A DNA stretch of 64,000 nt from Hyphomonas adhaerens MHS-3 (GCF_000685235.1 NZ_ARYH01000005.1:1-64000), one strand, 5' to 3'. Numbered from the stretch's first letter, positions 51,996-61,324 are shown. Translations and numbers: made by a program. The notes: generated from the letters alone by a model not told the origin.

Positions 51996-52805
51996 ATGTC
52001 TATTTCGCGCTTCCCCCTGAAACTTGCCCTGGCGTCGGCCGGTCTCGCCGGACTGCTTGTCGCCCAGCAGAACGCCACCGCCGAGACGGCCCGTGCCGCT
52101 ACCGCGACAATGCCGCCTGTAAATGATGGCCTGCCGATGCCGGGCTTCAAAATCGATCCGGCAACAACCGCAATTGTCATCACCGACCCGCAAAACGACT
52201 TCCTTTCACCGGACGGCGTCACCTGGGGCGTTGTCGGCCAGAGCATCACCGAGAACGGCACCGTGGAAAACCTGGAAGCCCTCTTCAAAGTTGCCGACCA
52301 AACCGGCATGCCCGTGTTCGTGTCGCCGCACTTCTATTTCGAGCACGACCACAAATGGGAATTCGAAGGCACGCTCGAAACTCTGATGCACAGCATCGGC
52401 ATGTTCGACCGCCCGCATTCCCTGACCCTGGAAGGGTTCGAAGGGTCCGGCGCCGACTGGCTGGAGCGGTACAAGCCCTACATCAACAACGGCAAGACGG
52501 TCGTTACCAGCCCGCACAAGGTCTACGGCCCCGAAACCAACGACCTCGTCCTCCAGCTTCGCAAGGCCGGCATCTCGAAGGTGATCCTGGGTGGCATGTC
52601 GTCAAACCTCTGCACCGAATCCCACATGCGTGAGCTGATCGAACAGGGCTTCGAAGTGATGGTTGTCACCGATGCCACTGCAGGCGCCATCACCCCGCTC
52701 TACAACGGCTACGACGCGTCGCTTACCAATTTCCGGATGATCGCCAGTGCGGTCGACAACACCGATAACACGGTGAAAGCGATCAAGGCCGCTCACGGCA
52801 AATAG
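51996..52805 (+). CDS. Secreted isochorismatase-family hydrolase
   Basis: 269 residues from ATG 51996 (CAAGGAGACCC). A Sec signal peptide ends near QQNATAETARA. Catalytic pattern: Asp in VITDPQNDFLSPDG, Lys in TSPHKVYGPE and Cys in GGMSSNLCTESHMRELIEQGF. Cytoplasmic relatives cleave amides or ureides; export to the periplasm is unusual and matches the neighbouring exported flavoprotein. Substrate unknown. Confidence 0.88.
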   Translation: MSISRFPLKLALASAGLAGLLVAQQNATAETARAATATMPPVNDGLPMPGFKIDPATTAIVITDPQNDFLSPDGVTWGVVGQSITENGTVENLEALFKVADQTGMPVFVSPHFYFEHDHKWEFEGTLETLMHSIGMFDRPHSLTLEGFEGSGADWLERYKPYINNGKTVVTSPHKVYGPETNDLVLQLRKAGISKVILGGMSSNLCTESHMRELIEQGFEVMVVTDATAGAITPLYNGYDASLTNFRMIASAVDNTDNTVKAIKAAHGK

Positions 52806-53147
52806 GTCCCTCCCCATCCACGCCTCACCCAGCGTGGATGACCTGCAGCCCGGCTGGCGGCTTCCCCCTCTCTCCCCCGCCAGCCGGGCCCTTCCGGGCC
52901 GCCCGAGAAGCATGCCCGCCTCCCAATCGAACTCAGGACCGATGACATGCCCGAACAAGAACTCCTCCCGCCCCTCGAGGCAGATTTCAGACCGGCTCCC
53001 GTTGTCTGCACCCTGATCTTCCATGTCCGTCTGGAACTCAAAGCCCAAGACGTCCCAGACGTTCAACTCCTGCCGGCCACCGCCCCCGTCCGGCAGGAGC
53101 CCTCCCAACCGAGCCTGTGGCTCCAACCTCCCATAAAGGAAATCGAA
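52806..53147 (+). other. Structured intergenic region before the YHS gene
   Basis: 342 bases. ATCCACGC/GCGTGGAT (52815-52838) is a terminator-like hairpin just after the stop. It is followed by a 13-bp stem GCCCGGCTGGCGG/CCGCCAGCCGGGC (52848-52889) with a pyrimidine-rich 16-base loop. An open frame fused to the YHS gene runs from 52947, but its sequence is Pro-rich and not protein-like ahead of the signal peptide. Confidence 0.6.
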
Positions 53148-53633
53148 ATGTCCCGTACAATCACACTCTCCGCCATGGTAATGGCTGTTGCCATCGCAAC
53201 GGCCCTGCCGGCCGCCGCTGAAGACGAACACAATGTTTCGACCGGCATCACGACCGCCGGCGCGCCGCTTGGCCTGCATGGCGTCGATGCTGTCGCGCTG
53301 ACAACGCTGAATGCTGTCTCTGAAGGCAATGCAGAGTACACGGTCGTTGAAGACGGCGTTGCCTACTACTTTGCGTCCGCTGACTCGGCCAAGACATTCA
53401 AAGCCGACCCGGCAAAATACGCGCCTCAGTATGGCGGCTTCTGCGCTTACGCCGTCGCACTTGGCAAGAAGTTTGACGGAGATCCGCGGTATGCCGACAT
53501 CGTCGACGGCAAGCTGTATCTGTTCGTGAACGAAGAGATCTTCAAAAAGTACAAGAAGGACTCCAAGCGCATCCTGGCCAAAGCTGAACGCACCTGGCCA
53601 CGCATCGAGCACAAGGCTGTGGGCGACCTCTAG
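53148..53633 (+). CDS. Secreted YHS-domain protein
   Basis: 161 residues from ATG 53148 (AAAGGAAATCGAA). Signal peptide ends at PAAAEDEH. The YHS domain spans ~40-130: [50 protein letters not shown] in part, and [19 protein letters not shown] domains are short metal-associated modules named after Tyr-His-Ser; here the segment is Tyr-Gly-Gly-Phe-Cys. May handle copper or iron for a redox partner. Function unproven. Confidence 0.85.
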   Translation: MSRTITLSAMVMAVAIATALPAAAEDEHNVSTGITTAGAPLGLHGVDAVALTTLNAVSEGNAEYTVVEDGVAYYFASADSAKTFKADPAKYAPQYGGFCAYAVALGKKFDGDPRYADIVDGKLYLFVNEEIFKKYKKDSKRILAKAERTWPRIEHKAVGDL

Positions 53634-53646
53634 GTCTCCTGTAGCC

Positions 53647-53674
53647 GGGCGGCCGGAAACGAATTCGGCCGCCC
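53647..53674 (+). terminator. Hairpin between YHS and DUF1348 genes
   Basis: 9-bp stem GGGCGGCCG / CGGCCGCCC with a 10-base loop, then ACGCCTTCTTTCC. Third in a run of intercistronic hairpins in this unit. Confidence 0.6.
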
Positions 53675-53709
53675 ACGCCTTCTTTCCTGATCAACGAGAG
53701 ACAATCGAA

Positions 53710-54171
53710 ATGAGACCGCCCCTCCCGCCCTTTACGAATGAAACTGCCATCGGAAAGGTCCGCCTGGCCGAAGACGGCTGGAACAGCCGCAACCCCGAAA
53801 AGGTTTCTCTCGCCTACACCGAAGACAGTGCGTGGCGGAACCGCGACACATTCATTACCGGCCGCGCCGAAATCGTCCGGTTCCTGACGGAAAAGTGGCA
53901 AAAAGAGCAGGCCTACCGGTTGATCAAGGAATTGTTCGCATTCACAGACAACCGCATCGCCGTCCGCTACGCCTATGAGTTCCACGACGCAAACGGCCAA
54001 TGGCACCGTGCCTACGGCAACGAGAACTGGGTATTCGATGCCCAGGGCCTGATGCAGAACCGCTATGCCAGCATCAACAACCTTCAGATCCGCGAAACAG
54101 ACCGCCTGTTTCATTGGTCCCAGGGCCGACGCCCGGACGATCATCCGGGCCTCAGCGACCTCGGCCTCTGA
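53710..54171 (+). CDS. DUF1348-like NTF2-fold protein
   Basis: 153 residues. Characteristic [29 protein letters not shown] start, then [21 protein letters not shown] and [17 protein letters not shown]. Family members are small cone-fold proteins of unknown activity. No signal peptide. Last gene of the DAO-like unit; it converges on ahpF with a 6-base gap. Confidence 0.85.
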   Translation: MRPPLPPFTNETAIGKVRLAEDGWNSRNPEKVSLAYTEDSAWRNRDTFITGRAEIVRFLTEKWQKEQAYRLIKELFAFTDNRIAVRYAYEFHDANGQWHRAYGNENWVFDAQGLMQNRYASINNLQIRETDRLFHWSQGRRPDDHPGLSDLGL

Positions 54172-54177
54172 TCAGTC

Positions 54178-55761
54178 TCAGGCCTCTTCCAGGACCGGCG
54201 TTTCGGCCGGCGCCAGACGGATAAGGTAATCGAATGCGGAGAGGGCCGCCTTGGCCCCTTCGCCCATCGAAATCACGATCTGCTTGTAGGGGGTCGTCGT
54301 GGCATCACCGGCCGCAAACACACCCGGAAGCGAAGTCTGGCCCCGCATATCGGTCACGATCTCACCACGCTCGGTCAGTTCAATGCTGCCACGCAGCCAT
54401 TCGGTGTTCGGCACGAGTCCGATCTGAACGAAGATGCCTTCCAGCGCAACTTCGTGCACGTCATCCGTGTTCCGGTTCTTGTAGGTCAGGCCCTTTACTT
54501 TGGCACCATCGCCAAGCACTTCAGTGGTCATGGCAGACGTGATGATGTCGACATTGGACAAGCTGCGAAGCTTGTTCTGAAGCACCGCATCGGCACGAAG
54601 CTGGGTATCAAACTCAATCAGCGTGACATGAGCGACAAGGCCAGCGAGATCGATCGCCGCTTCGACACCCGAATTCCCCCCGCCGATCACGGCAACGCGC
54701 TTGCCCTTGAACAGCGGCCCATCGCAATGCGGACAGTAAGCCACGCCCTTGTTCCGGTATTCCTCTTCGCCCGGCACGCCCATCTGACGCCAGCGGGCAC
54801 CGGGGGCGAGGATCAGGCTACGGGTCTTCAGACCCGCACCATTCTCCAGGACGACTTCGTGAAGGCCGCCTTCTTCTTTGGCCGGGACCAGTTTCGCGGC
54901 GGTCTGGAGGTTCATCACATCAATGTCGTATTCCTTGATGTGCGTTTCCATTGCGGTCGCAAGCTTGGGACCTTCTGTGTACGGTACAGAGATCAGGTTT
55001 TCGATACCCATCGTGTCCAGCACCTGTCCGCCCAGCCTTTCGGCAGCGATACCGGTGCGGATACCTTTGCGCGCCGCATAGATCGCGCCTGCAACCCCCG
55101 CCGGGCCGCCACCGATGACCAGCACGTCAAAAGGCTCTTTCTCCGAAATCTTCGCCGCCATTTTTTCCTGCGCGCCGGTATCCAGCTTCGCGAGGATCTG
55201 TTCGACTTCCATGCGTCCGGATCCGAAGACCTCTCCATTGAGGTAAACCGTCGGCACGGCCATCACCTGGCGTTCATCGACTTCGCTCTGGAACAAGGCA
55301 CCATCAATCGCGGTGTGCCGTATGTTCGGGTTCAGCACCGCCATCATGTTCAGGGCCTGAACAACGTCCGGACAGTTCTGGCAGGACAGGGAGAAATAAG
55401 TTTCGAACTCGAACGTCCCGTCGAGCGATTTGATTTGCTCGATCACCTCAGGCGCCACTTTCGGCGGATGTCCGCCGACCTGGAGAAGCGCGAGGACGAG
55501 AGACGTGAATTCATGCCCGAGCGGCAGGCCAGCAAAGCGCAGGCTGATATCGGCCTCGGGAGTTGTGATCGCAAAGGAGGGTGTGCGCGCATCGTTTCCG
55601 CGCGACCAGCTGACCTTGTCGGAGAGTTCGGAAATTTCGCCCAGCAGCTCTTCGAGTTCCCGGCCGCCTTTGGAATCATCCAGGGCCGCCACGAGTTCGA
55701 CCGGGCGGCGGATTTTTTCCATATAGGCCTTGAGCTGGGTTTTCAGGTTGGCATCCAACAT
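54178..55761 (-). CDS. ahpF: Alkyl hydroperoxide reductase subunit F
   Basis: 527 residues. The N-terminal double thioredoxin-like domain has the CQNC motif. The FAD/NAD domains follow: [20 protein letters not shown], active-site CPHC in [13 protein letters not shown], and [19 protein letters not shown]. Transfers electrons from NADH to AhpC. Ribosome site AGGAGACGACTC. 124 bases downstream of ahpC. It lies between two flavin-oxidase units that could produce H2O2. Confidence 0.96.
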   Translation of the reverse strand: MLDANLKTQLKAYMEKIRRPVELVAALDDSKGGRELEELLGEISELSDKVSWSRGNDARTPSFAITTPEADISLRFAGLPLGHEFTSLVLALLQVGGHPPKVAPEVIEQIKSLDGTFEFETYFSLSCQNCPDVVQALNMMAVLNPNIRHTAIDGALFQSEVDERQVMAVPTVYLNGEVFGSGRMEVEQILAKLDTGAQEKMAAKISEKEPFDVLVIGGGPAGVAGAIYAARKGIRTGIAAERLGGQVLDTMGIENLISVPYTEGPKLATAMETHIKEYDIDVMNLQTAAKLVPAKEEGGLHEVVLENGAGLKTRSLILAPGARWRQMGVPGEEEYRNKGVAYCPHCDGPLFKGKRVAVIGGGNSGVEAAIDLAGLVAHVTLIEFDTQLRADAVLQNKLRSLSNVDIITSAMTTEVLGDGAKVKGLTYKNRNTDDVHEVALEGIFVQIGLVPNTEWLRGSIELTERGEIVTDMRGQTSLPGVFAAGDATTTPYKQIVISMGEGAKAALSAFDYLIRLAPAETPVLEEA

Positions 55762-55885
55762 GAGTCGTCTCCTGCGAAGATCGCGTTCGCACCGTCAGAC
55801 AGCGCGTATTCCTGCGGGGTAAGGGAAGATGTGCACCGGCCGACTGCGATCGTCGCAGCCAGCCGGGCACCTATATTGCCGAGAA

Positions 55886-56449
55886 TCAGATCTTGCCGAC
55901 CAGTTCCAGCGACGGAGCGAGGGTCTCTTCACCCTCTTCCCATTTTGCCGGGCAGACCTGGCCTGGGTTTGCGCGGACATATTGTGCCGCTTTCACCTTG
56001 CGGACCAGTTCAGCCGCATTGCGGCCGACGCCTTCGCAAGTCACTTCGATCACCTGGATCACACCGTCCGGATCGACAACGAACGTGCCCCGGTCAGCCA
56101 GGCCCATGTCCTCGCGCATATTGTCAAAGTTGCGGGTGATTGCGCCCGTCGGATCGCCGAGCATGTAGTATTCGATCTTGCCGATGGCCGGCGACGTCTC
56201 GTGCCACGCCTTGTGGCTGAAGTGCGTATCGGTCGACACGGCAAAGACTTCAACGCCCATGCTCTGCAGCGCAGCGTATTCGGACTGCAGGTCTTCCAGT
56301 TCGGTCGGACAGACGAACGTGAAGTCTGCCGGATAGAAGAAGAAGATCGCCCATTTGCCTTTCACATCGGCTTCGCTGACTGACTCGAACTTGCCTTGTT
56401 TGAATGCTTCGGCCTTGAAGGGCTTAATTTCAGTATTGATCAGGGACAT
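55886..56449 (-). CDS. ahpC: Alkyl hydroperoxide reductase subunit C (peroxiredoxin)
   Basis: 187 residues. Peroxidatic Cys47 in [13 protein letters not shown] and resolving Cys166 in GQVCPAKW. AhpC-type 2-Cys peroxiredoxin reduced by AhpF. No oxyR gene is adjacent in this window. Two copies of GGGACAAATC, 48 bases apart, lie in its upstream region (56476 and 56524). Confidence 0.97.
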   Translation of the reverse strand: MSLINTEIKPFKAEAFKQGKFESVSEADVKGKWAIFFFYPADFTFVCPTELEDLQSEYAALQSMGVEVFAVSTDTHFSHKAWHETSPAIGKIEYYMLGDPTGAITRNFDNMREDMGLADRGTFVVDPDGVIQVIEVTCEGVGRNAAELVRKVKAAQYVRANPGQVCPAKWEEGEETLAPSLELVGKI

Positions 56450-56910
56450 TGTGGCTCCGTCTGTTGTTGCTTGCCGGGACAAATCCAATACCTGTCCGAT
56501 GTGGCTTGCCAATAAAATATGGTGGGACAAATCGCGCGCTTGTCTTTGATTATTGCGCTTTTGAGTCCCGCGATTGACGTTTCCTTCGCCCTACTTCCTT
56601 TTCTATAATTATTCTAAATTGGGAAACAAGGGCAGAGCCGCGAGCGCGTGCAGACATTCCACAATCTCCTGCATTTTCTGGAATAATTGCGGGCCAACAG
56701 CGCGCCACCCCACGCCGCCATCACCGAATCGACGCCATGGCACATCCCGCTCGCTGGCCAGATCTGCACGATTGTCATGCCACCCCCATGGCGTGCGATG
56801 ACTTGATGATCGAATTTTGGTCCCCGGCATCCAAAGCGGCGATCTGGACCAGATTTCCCTTTACCTCGCCACTGCGAGGCCTACCACCGATACATAAAGA
56901 GGAGGGTATG
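56450..56910. other. Intergenic region between ahpC and amine oxidase gene
   Basis: 461 bases. Holds exact direct repeats GGGACAAATC at 56476-56485 and 56524-56533, and an A+T-rich stretch near 56595-56625 (TATAATTATT). An open frame of 73 codons on the minus strand (56609-56830) has no recognisable domain and is not called. AGGAGGG lies at the right end before the amine oxidase start. Confidence 0.5.
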
Positions 56911-58485
56911 ATGGAGGGAGCGACCAGGCGGTACGCATTGGCGATGATTGGCGCGACAGCTGGCAGCGCCGCGCTTTACTCCGCGATGAAGGCGATTCAT
57001 CACGTCCAGCCTTCGTCCTACAAGGGGCCAATCAAACTCGACGGAGACCCGAAAGGCGCGAAAGTCCTCGTCCTCGGCGCCGGTCTTGCGGGCATGGTCG
57101 CCGCACTGGAACTCAGATCAGCTGGCTACACGGTCGAAGTCCTGGAATACCGGGAAAAAGCGGGGGGCCGCTGTTGGACATTGCGCGGCGGCGACACCTA
57201 CACCGAGATGGGGGGCGCCACCCAACAGGTCGCCTTCGAAGGTGACAACTACATCAATCCCGGCCCATGGCGCATTCCGTATGACCATTATGGTGTGCTG
57301 GACTATTGCCAGCGTCTCGGCGTCCAGTTGGAACCGTTCATCCAGCAGAACCACAACGCCTACCTCCACAACAGCAAAGCCTTCGGCGGCAAGCCTCAGC
57401 GCTTCAAGCACATCGCAACGGACTATCGCGGCCAGACATCAGAACTGCTTGCCAAGGCCGTCGACCAGAACCGGTTGGACGACATGCTCACGCCGGATGA
57501 CCGCGAAGCCCTGATCGAATCCCTCCGGGCAACCGGCGCCCTGGACGACACCAACTCCTACAAGGCCGGAGACCTGACCAGCCGGTATCGCGGATTCGGC
57601 AAACCACCCGGTGCCGGCTTCGGTGGTGCACCATCCGCATCCGATCCGATCAGTCTTTCTGAGATCCTGAAATCCGGGATGTGGAACCGTCTTGCAGATG
57701 CCGACCTGCTGGATCACCAGATGCCGATGTTCCAGCCCGTCGGCGGCATGGACATGATTGCACAGGCGTTTGCCCGCGAAGTTGGCGATCTCATACGCTA
57801 CAATTCCAAAGTGGTTTCCCTGCAGCAGGACGATAATGGCGTCCAGGTTGCCTATGAGGACACCCGTACGGGCGAAAAGCGTACAACGGAAGCCGACTGG
57901 TGCGTCTGCACCGTCCCCTTCTCCATCCTTGGCCAGATGGATCACGATCTCTCGCCGGAACTGACGGCGGCGGTCAACGATGTCTACTATCGCGGTTCTG
58001 CGAAGTGGGGCCTGGAATTCAAGCGGCGGTTCTGGGAAGAGGACGACAGGATCTACGGCGGGATCAGCTACACTGACCTACCCATCGAAATGATCTCCTA
58101 CCCCTCCGGCGGCCTGTTCACCAAAGGCCCGGCTGTCTTGCTTGGCGGCTATACATGGGACGACGCACAAGCGTTTGAGTTCAATGCCATGCAGCCGGAA
58201 GAGCGTATCAAATGGGCCCTTGAATTCGGGTCTCACATTCACCCGCAATACCTGGAAGAGTACAAGACCGGTGTCAGCGTCGTCTGGCACAAGGTTCCCT
58301 GGGTGCTGGGATGTTTCGGTATATGGCGGAACAAGGAAACCCATTACGCAAACGCAGTGAAGATCGACAATCGCGTTGTCTGCGCGGGCGAGCATGTCTC
58401 CTATCTCGGAGCCTGGATGGAAGGCGCCATCGAGTCTTCCCTCGACGCGATTGGCCGCCTGCATGACAAGGTGATCAACGGATGA
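56911..58485 (+). CDS. Flavin monoamine oxidase/dehydrogenase-family protein with Tat signal
   Basis: 524 residues from ATG 56911, five bases after AGGAGG; ATG 56908 is also possible. The N-terminus TRRYALAMIGATAGSAALYSAM is a twin-arginine signal. FAD motif VLVLGAGLAGMVAALELRSAGY and EYREKAGGRCWTLRGG are followed by a C-terminal flavin site VVCAGEHVSYLGAWMEGAIESS. The family oxidises amines or L-amino acids. Overlap (ATGA) with a cytochrome c gene suggests it is a dehydrogenase passing electrons to that protein, as in nicotine-degrading NicA2/CycN. Substrate unknown. Confidence 0.9.
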   Translation: MEGATRRYALAMIGATAGSAALYSAMKAIHHVQPSSYKGPIKLDGDPKGAKVLVLGAGLAGMVAALELRSAGYTVEVLEYREKAGGRCWTLRGGDTYTEMGGATQQVAFEGDNYINPGPWRIPYDHYGVLDYCQRLGVQLEPFIQQNHNAYLHNSKAFGGKPQRFKHIATDYRGQTSELLAKAVDQNRLDDMLTPDDREALIESLRATGALDDTNSYKAGDLTSRYRGFGKPPGAGFGGAPSASDPISLSEILKSGMWNRLADADLLDHQMPMFQPVGGMDMIAQAFAREVGDLIRYNSKVVSLQQDDNGVQVAYEDTRTGEKRTTEADWCVCTVPFSILGQMDHDLSPELTAAVNDVYYRGSAKWGLEFKRRFWEEDDRIYGGISYTDLPIEMISYPSGGLFTKGPAVLLGGYTWDDAQAFEFNAMQPEERIKWALEFGSHIHPQYLEEYKTGVSVVWHKVPWVLGCFGIWRNKETHYANAVKIDNRVVCAGEHVSYLGAWMEGAIESSLDAIGRLHDKVING

Positions 58486-58934
58486 GATTTCAAACCCGCA
58501 CCACCCGAACCGTCCTGACTGCCACAGCGTTTGTGGCCACAGCGCTGACCATGCACGCCGATGATGGCATTCCGGAAATTACGACCTTCGAGCCGACGCC
58601 TCTGGAAGAAAAAATCTTCGATGGCCCTGGCGTGACCGTGACAAGCGGACAAGAGATTTATTCAACGCTCTGCGCCGGCTGCCACATGCCGGAAGGCGAA
58701 GGCGCCGTCGGTGGCGGCATGTACCCCGCCCTCGCCGGAAACGAAAAGCTTGAGTATCCCGATTATGCTGTCTTTATCGTCCTGAACGGTTACAAAGCGA
58801 TGCCATCCTTCGCCCACACGCTGTCGGATGAGCAAGTGGCGGCAGTCGTCAACTACTTGCAGTCCGGACTGGGCGGAAACTCATTCGAACCGGCCGCAAC
58901 GGCCGAACAGGTCGAACTCAGCCGGCCCCAATAA
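58482..58934 (+). CDS. Secreted mono-haem cytochrome c
   Basis: 150 residues. Sec signal peptide to ~25 (LTMHADDG). Class I haem motif CAGCH (Cys64, Cys67, His68) and distal Met107 in NGYKAMPSF. The start overlaps the amine oxidase stop, so equal production is expected. Probable electron acceptor for the flavoenzyme and donor to the respiratory chain. Confidence 0.93.
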   Translation: MRFQTRTTRTVLTATAFVATALTMHADDGIPEITTFEPTPLEEKIFDGPGVTVTSGQEIYSTLCAGCHMPEGEGAVGGGMYPALAGNEKLEYPDYAVFIVLNGYKAMPSFAHTLSDEQVAAVVNYLQSGLGGNSFEPAATAEQVELSRPQ

Positions 58935-58955
58935 TCAGATTACGGAGTCAAAACC

Positions 58956-59450
58956 ATGCGCCTGACCGCCCCTCTTCTTTCTATCGCCGCCATCGCACTC
59001 GGCGCCTGCGGCGCAGCCGACAGCGAAGTCATCCGCCACAAGATTCCCGGATCGGACTTTCCGATCCTTCTGGCTGTCGAAGTCCCGGCCGATGCGACAT
59101 TGGTTTATCTGAGTGGGGCTGGCCCTGCCGTTACGGATGAGACAGCCGAACCGAGAACACCTGCAGCCTATGGCGACATCACAACCCAGACCGAAACAAC
59201 GCTGGCCGCGATTGAAACCCGCCTCGAAGGCCTTGGCCTGACCATGAGCGACGTCATCAAGATGCAGGTCTACATTGTCGCGGCACCGGGTGAAGACTCG
59301 CTCGATTTCGGCGGCTTCATGGAAGGCTATGTAAAATATTTCGGCACCGAAGAGCAGCCCAACCTGCCGACCCGTTCGGTGTTCGAGGTCGCTGGTCTTG
59401 CCAATCCGGGCTGGCTGATCGAAATCGAGGCCGTCGCCGTCCGCGATTGA
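58956..59450 (+). CDS. RidA-family imine/enamine deaminase, lipoprotein
   Basis: 164 residues. Lipobox ALGACGA shows envelope location, unlike cytoplasmic RidA. The RidA fold is clear: LVYLSGAGPAV, GDITTQTETTLAAIETRLEG and VIKMQVYIVA. Catalytic-type Arg140 (NLPTRSVFEVAGL) and Glu156 (EIEAVAV) are retained, so it should hydrolyse 2-imino acids or iminium products. It lies 21 bases after the cytochrome gene, matching clearance of the amine oxidase product in the periplasm. Confidence 0.92.
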   Translation: MRLTAPLLSIAAIALGACGAADSEVIRHKIPGSDFPILLAVEVPADATLVYLSGAGPAVTDETAEPRTPAAYGDITTQTETTLAAIETRLEGLGLTMSDVIKMQVYIVAAPGEDSLDFGGFMEGYVKYFGTEEQPNLPTRSVFEVAGLANPGWLIEIEAVAVRD

Positions 59451-59549
59451 GCCTTTGCATTCCGGCGCCTGCAAGCGCCGGAACATGCCTTCCGTGCGGC
59501 TGCTTGCCCCTACGCAAGTCATTTCCTTGAACGTGAAGGCATGTATGAT

Positions 59550-59572
59550 CCCCAAAAATAAAATTGGGGAGA
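59550..59572 (+). promoter_or_regulatory. Hairpin sequestering the ribosome site of the acyl-CoA synthetase gene
   Basis: CCCCAA (59550-59555) pairs with TTGGGG (59564-59569); the second arm contains the GGGGAGA ribosome site for the ATG at 59576. The loop is AAATAAAA. Could dampen translation initiation. Confidence 0.45.
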
Positions 59573-59575
59573 AAC

Positions 59576-61279
59576 ATGCACTACGCAGAACTTCTGAAAG
59601 CGCGCGAAGAACTGACCGGACCAGGCGGTGACTTCGAGATCGTTGAAGCCGAAGTGCTCGGCAAAAAGCTTCGCGTGTACAAGAATGCCCCGCCAAGCAT
59701 TCGTGAATTCTGGGCGTCCACCAAGCAATTCGCAGACCGGACCTATCTGATCTATGAGGGCGAACGCCTCACCTACGCCGAAGCTCATGAACAGGTAAAC
59801 GCAATCGCCGCCTGGCTATTTGACCAGGGCGTCCAGCCGGGCGACCGGGTCGCCATCGCGATGCGCAATTACCCGGAATGGCTCCTCATCTATTGGGCCT
59901 GTACGTCTGTCGGGATCACAGTCGTCGGCATGAACGCCTGGTGGACCGCCGAGGAAATGGTCTACGCGCTGAAAGACTCCGAACCCAAAGCCCTGTTCCT
60001 CGATGCCGAACGGCTCGAACGGGTCCGGGACCGGCCGGATCTCACCGGTTCGATGAAAATGGTTGGTGTCAGAATCCCTGACCTGCCGGCCAACGTGACG
60101 CCCTGGAGCGAAGTCATCGCTCATGGCGGTGACATGCCGGACGTCACGGTCGACCCGGACTCCGATGCCTGCATCTTCTATACATCTGGCACGACCGGCT
60201 TCCCCAAGGGCGCACAGCTCACTCAGCGGGGTTGCGTCGCCAATCTCATGAACATGATGTACGCATCGGCATCCACAGCGCTCGCCACACAGAACGCGAC
60301 GGGTGTCGCTCCTCCGGAAGATCCACCGCCGCCTGTGTCCTTGCTGACAACGCCTCTTTTCCACGTAACCGCCAACAATTGCGGTGCGTACGCCACCACC
60401 GCGGCCGGCGGCGCCATCGTTCTGATGTATCGTTGGGACGCAGGCGAAGCACTCAAGATCATCGAACGCGAAAAAGTCAGCAGCCTGGGCGGCGTGCCGG
60501 TCATGGCAAGGGAGCTGATCAACCATCCCGATTTCGAAAAGACGGACACATCGAGCCTCGCGCAACTGTCGGGCGGCGGCGCTCAGGTGCCACCCGACCT
60601 CGTCCACAAGATCGAATCGGCTATCTCAACAGCCCGCCCCGCCACCGGGTACGGCATGACGGAGACATGCGGGATCATCACGTCCGTGTCCGCTGACTTC
60701 TTCGTCGACAAGCCGGACAGTGCCGGCCCGGCCATGCCGAACTTTGAAGTCAAATGTGTGGATGAGCTTGGCGACACGGTCGCACCCGGCGAACTCGGTG
60801 AACTCTGGGTCAAAGGGTCTTCCGTCATCAAGGGCTATATCAATCGGCCGGAAGCTACGGCTGAATCGATCACGGATGGCTGGCTCCACACCGGCGATAT
60901 TGCGCGTATCGACAAGGATGGCTTCATCTTTATCGTCGACCGCAAGAAGGACATGGTCCTGCGGGGTGGGGAAAATGTCTACTGCGCCGAAGTCGAATCG
61001 GTCGCCTACCGCCACCCCGCCATCGCCGAGTGCAGCGTCTTCGGCGTACCGGATGACAGGCTGGGTGAAGAAGTCGGTATCGCCATTGTGTTGAAGCCGG
61101 GCGAGAAACTGACCGCAGACGAGTTCCGCGAACACTGCGCCAGCATCATGGCGAAACACAAAGTGCCCCGTTACGTCTGGTTTCTCGCGGATGCCCTACC
61201 CCGCAATGCCAGCGGCAAATTCGTCAAACGTGACCTGCGTGACCGCCTCAGCGCAGAACTCCAGAGCGCGGGCCATTAG
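59576..61279 (+). CDS. Acyl-CoA synthetase / AMP-binding ligase
   Basis: 567 residues from ATG 59576. ATP motif YTSGTTGFPKGAQLT, then GYGMTETCG, GWLHTGDIARIDKDGFIFIVDRKKDM and the C-terminal lysine in NASGKFVKRDL. Activates a carboxylic acid, usually a fatty or aryl acid, as CoA thioester. It follows the amine oxidase-cytochrome-RidA genes by 125 bases and could activate the acid formed from the deaminated product, or act on fatty acids independently. Confidence 0.93.
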   Translation: MHYAELLKAREELTGPGGDFEIVEAEVLGKKLRVYKNAPPSIREFWASTKQFADRTYLIYEGERLTYAEAHEQVNAIAAWLFDQGVQPGDRVAIAMRNYPEWLLIYWACTSVGITVVGMNAWWTAEEMVYALKDSEPKALFLDAERLERVRDRPDLTGSMKMVGVRIPDLPANVTPWSEVIAHGGDMPDVTVDPDSDACIFYTSGTTGFPKGAQLTQRGCVANLMNMMYASASTALATQNATGVAPPEDPPPPVSLLTTPLFHVTANNCGAYATTAAGGAIVLMYRWDAGEALKIIEREKVSSLGGVPVMARELINHPDFEKTDTSSLAQLSGGGAQVPPDLVHKIESAISTARPATGYGMTETCGIITSVSADFFVDKPDSAGPAMPNFEVKCVDELGDTVAPGELGELWVKGSSVIKGYINRPEATAESITDGWLHTGDIARIDKDGFIFIVDRKKDMVLRGGENVYCAEVESVAYRHPAIAECSVFGVPDDRLGEEVGIAIVLKPGEKLTADEFREHCASIMAKHKVPRYVWFLADALPRNASGKFVKRDLRDRLSAELQSAGH

Positions 61280-61295
61280 TCCCGGCACCATGACC

Positions 61296-61324
61296 CTAGG
61301 GCGGCGAAGGCTTCGCCGCCCTAG
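61296..61324. terminator. Bidirectional terminator between convergent ligase and phnE genes
   Basis: A 14-bp perfect stem CTAGGGCGGCGAAG / CTTCGCCGCCCTAG with one central base. The phnE stop codon (TAG on the minus strand) lies inside the stem. Confidence 0.75.

Noticed and set aside
54454..56139. 561-codon open frame on the + strand
   Set aside because: Antisense to ahpF and ahpC; no domain features.
56609..56830. 73-codon minus-strand open frame in the ahpC/amine oxidase gap
   Set aside because: No domain, no convincing ribosome site, and its sequence is not clearly protein-like; left as intergenic.
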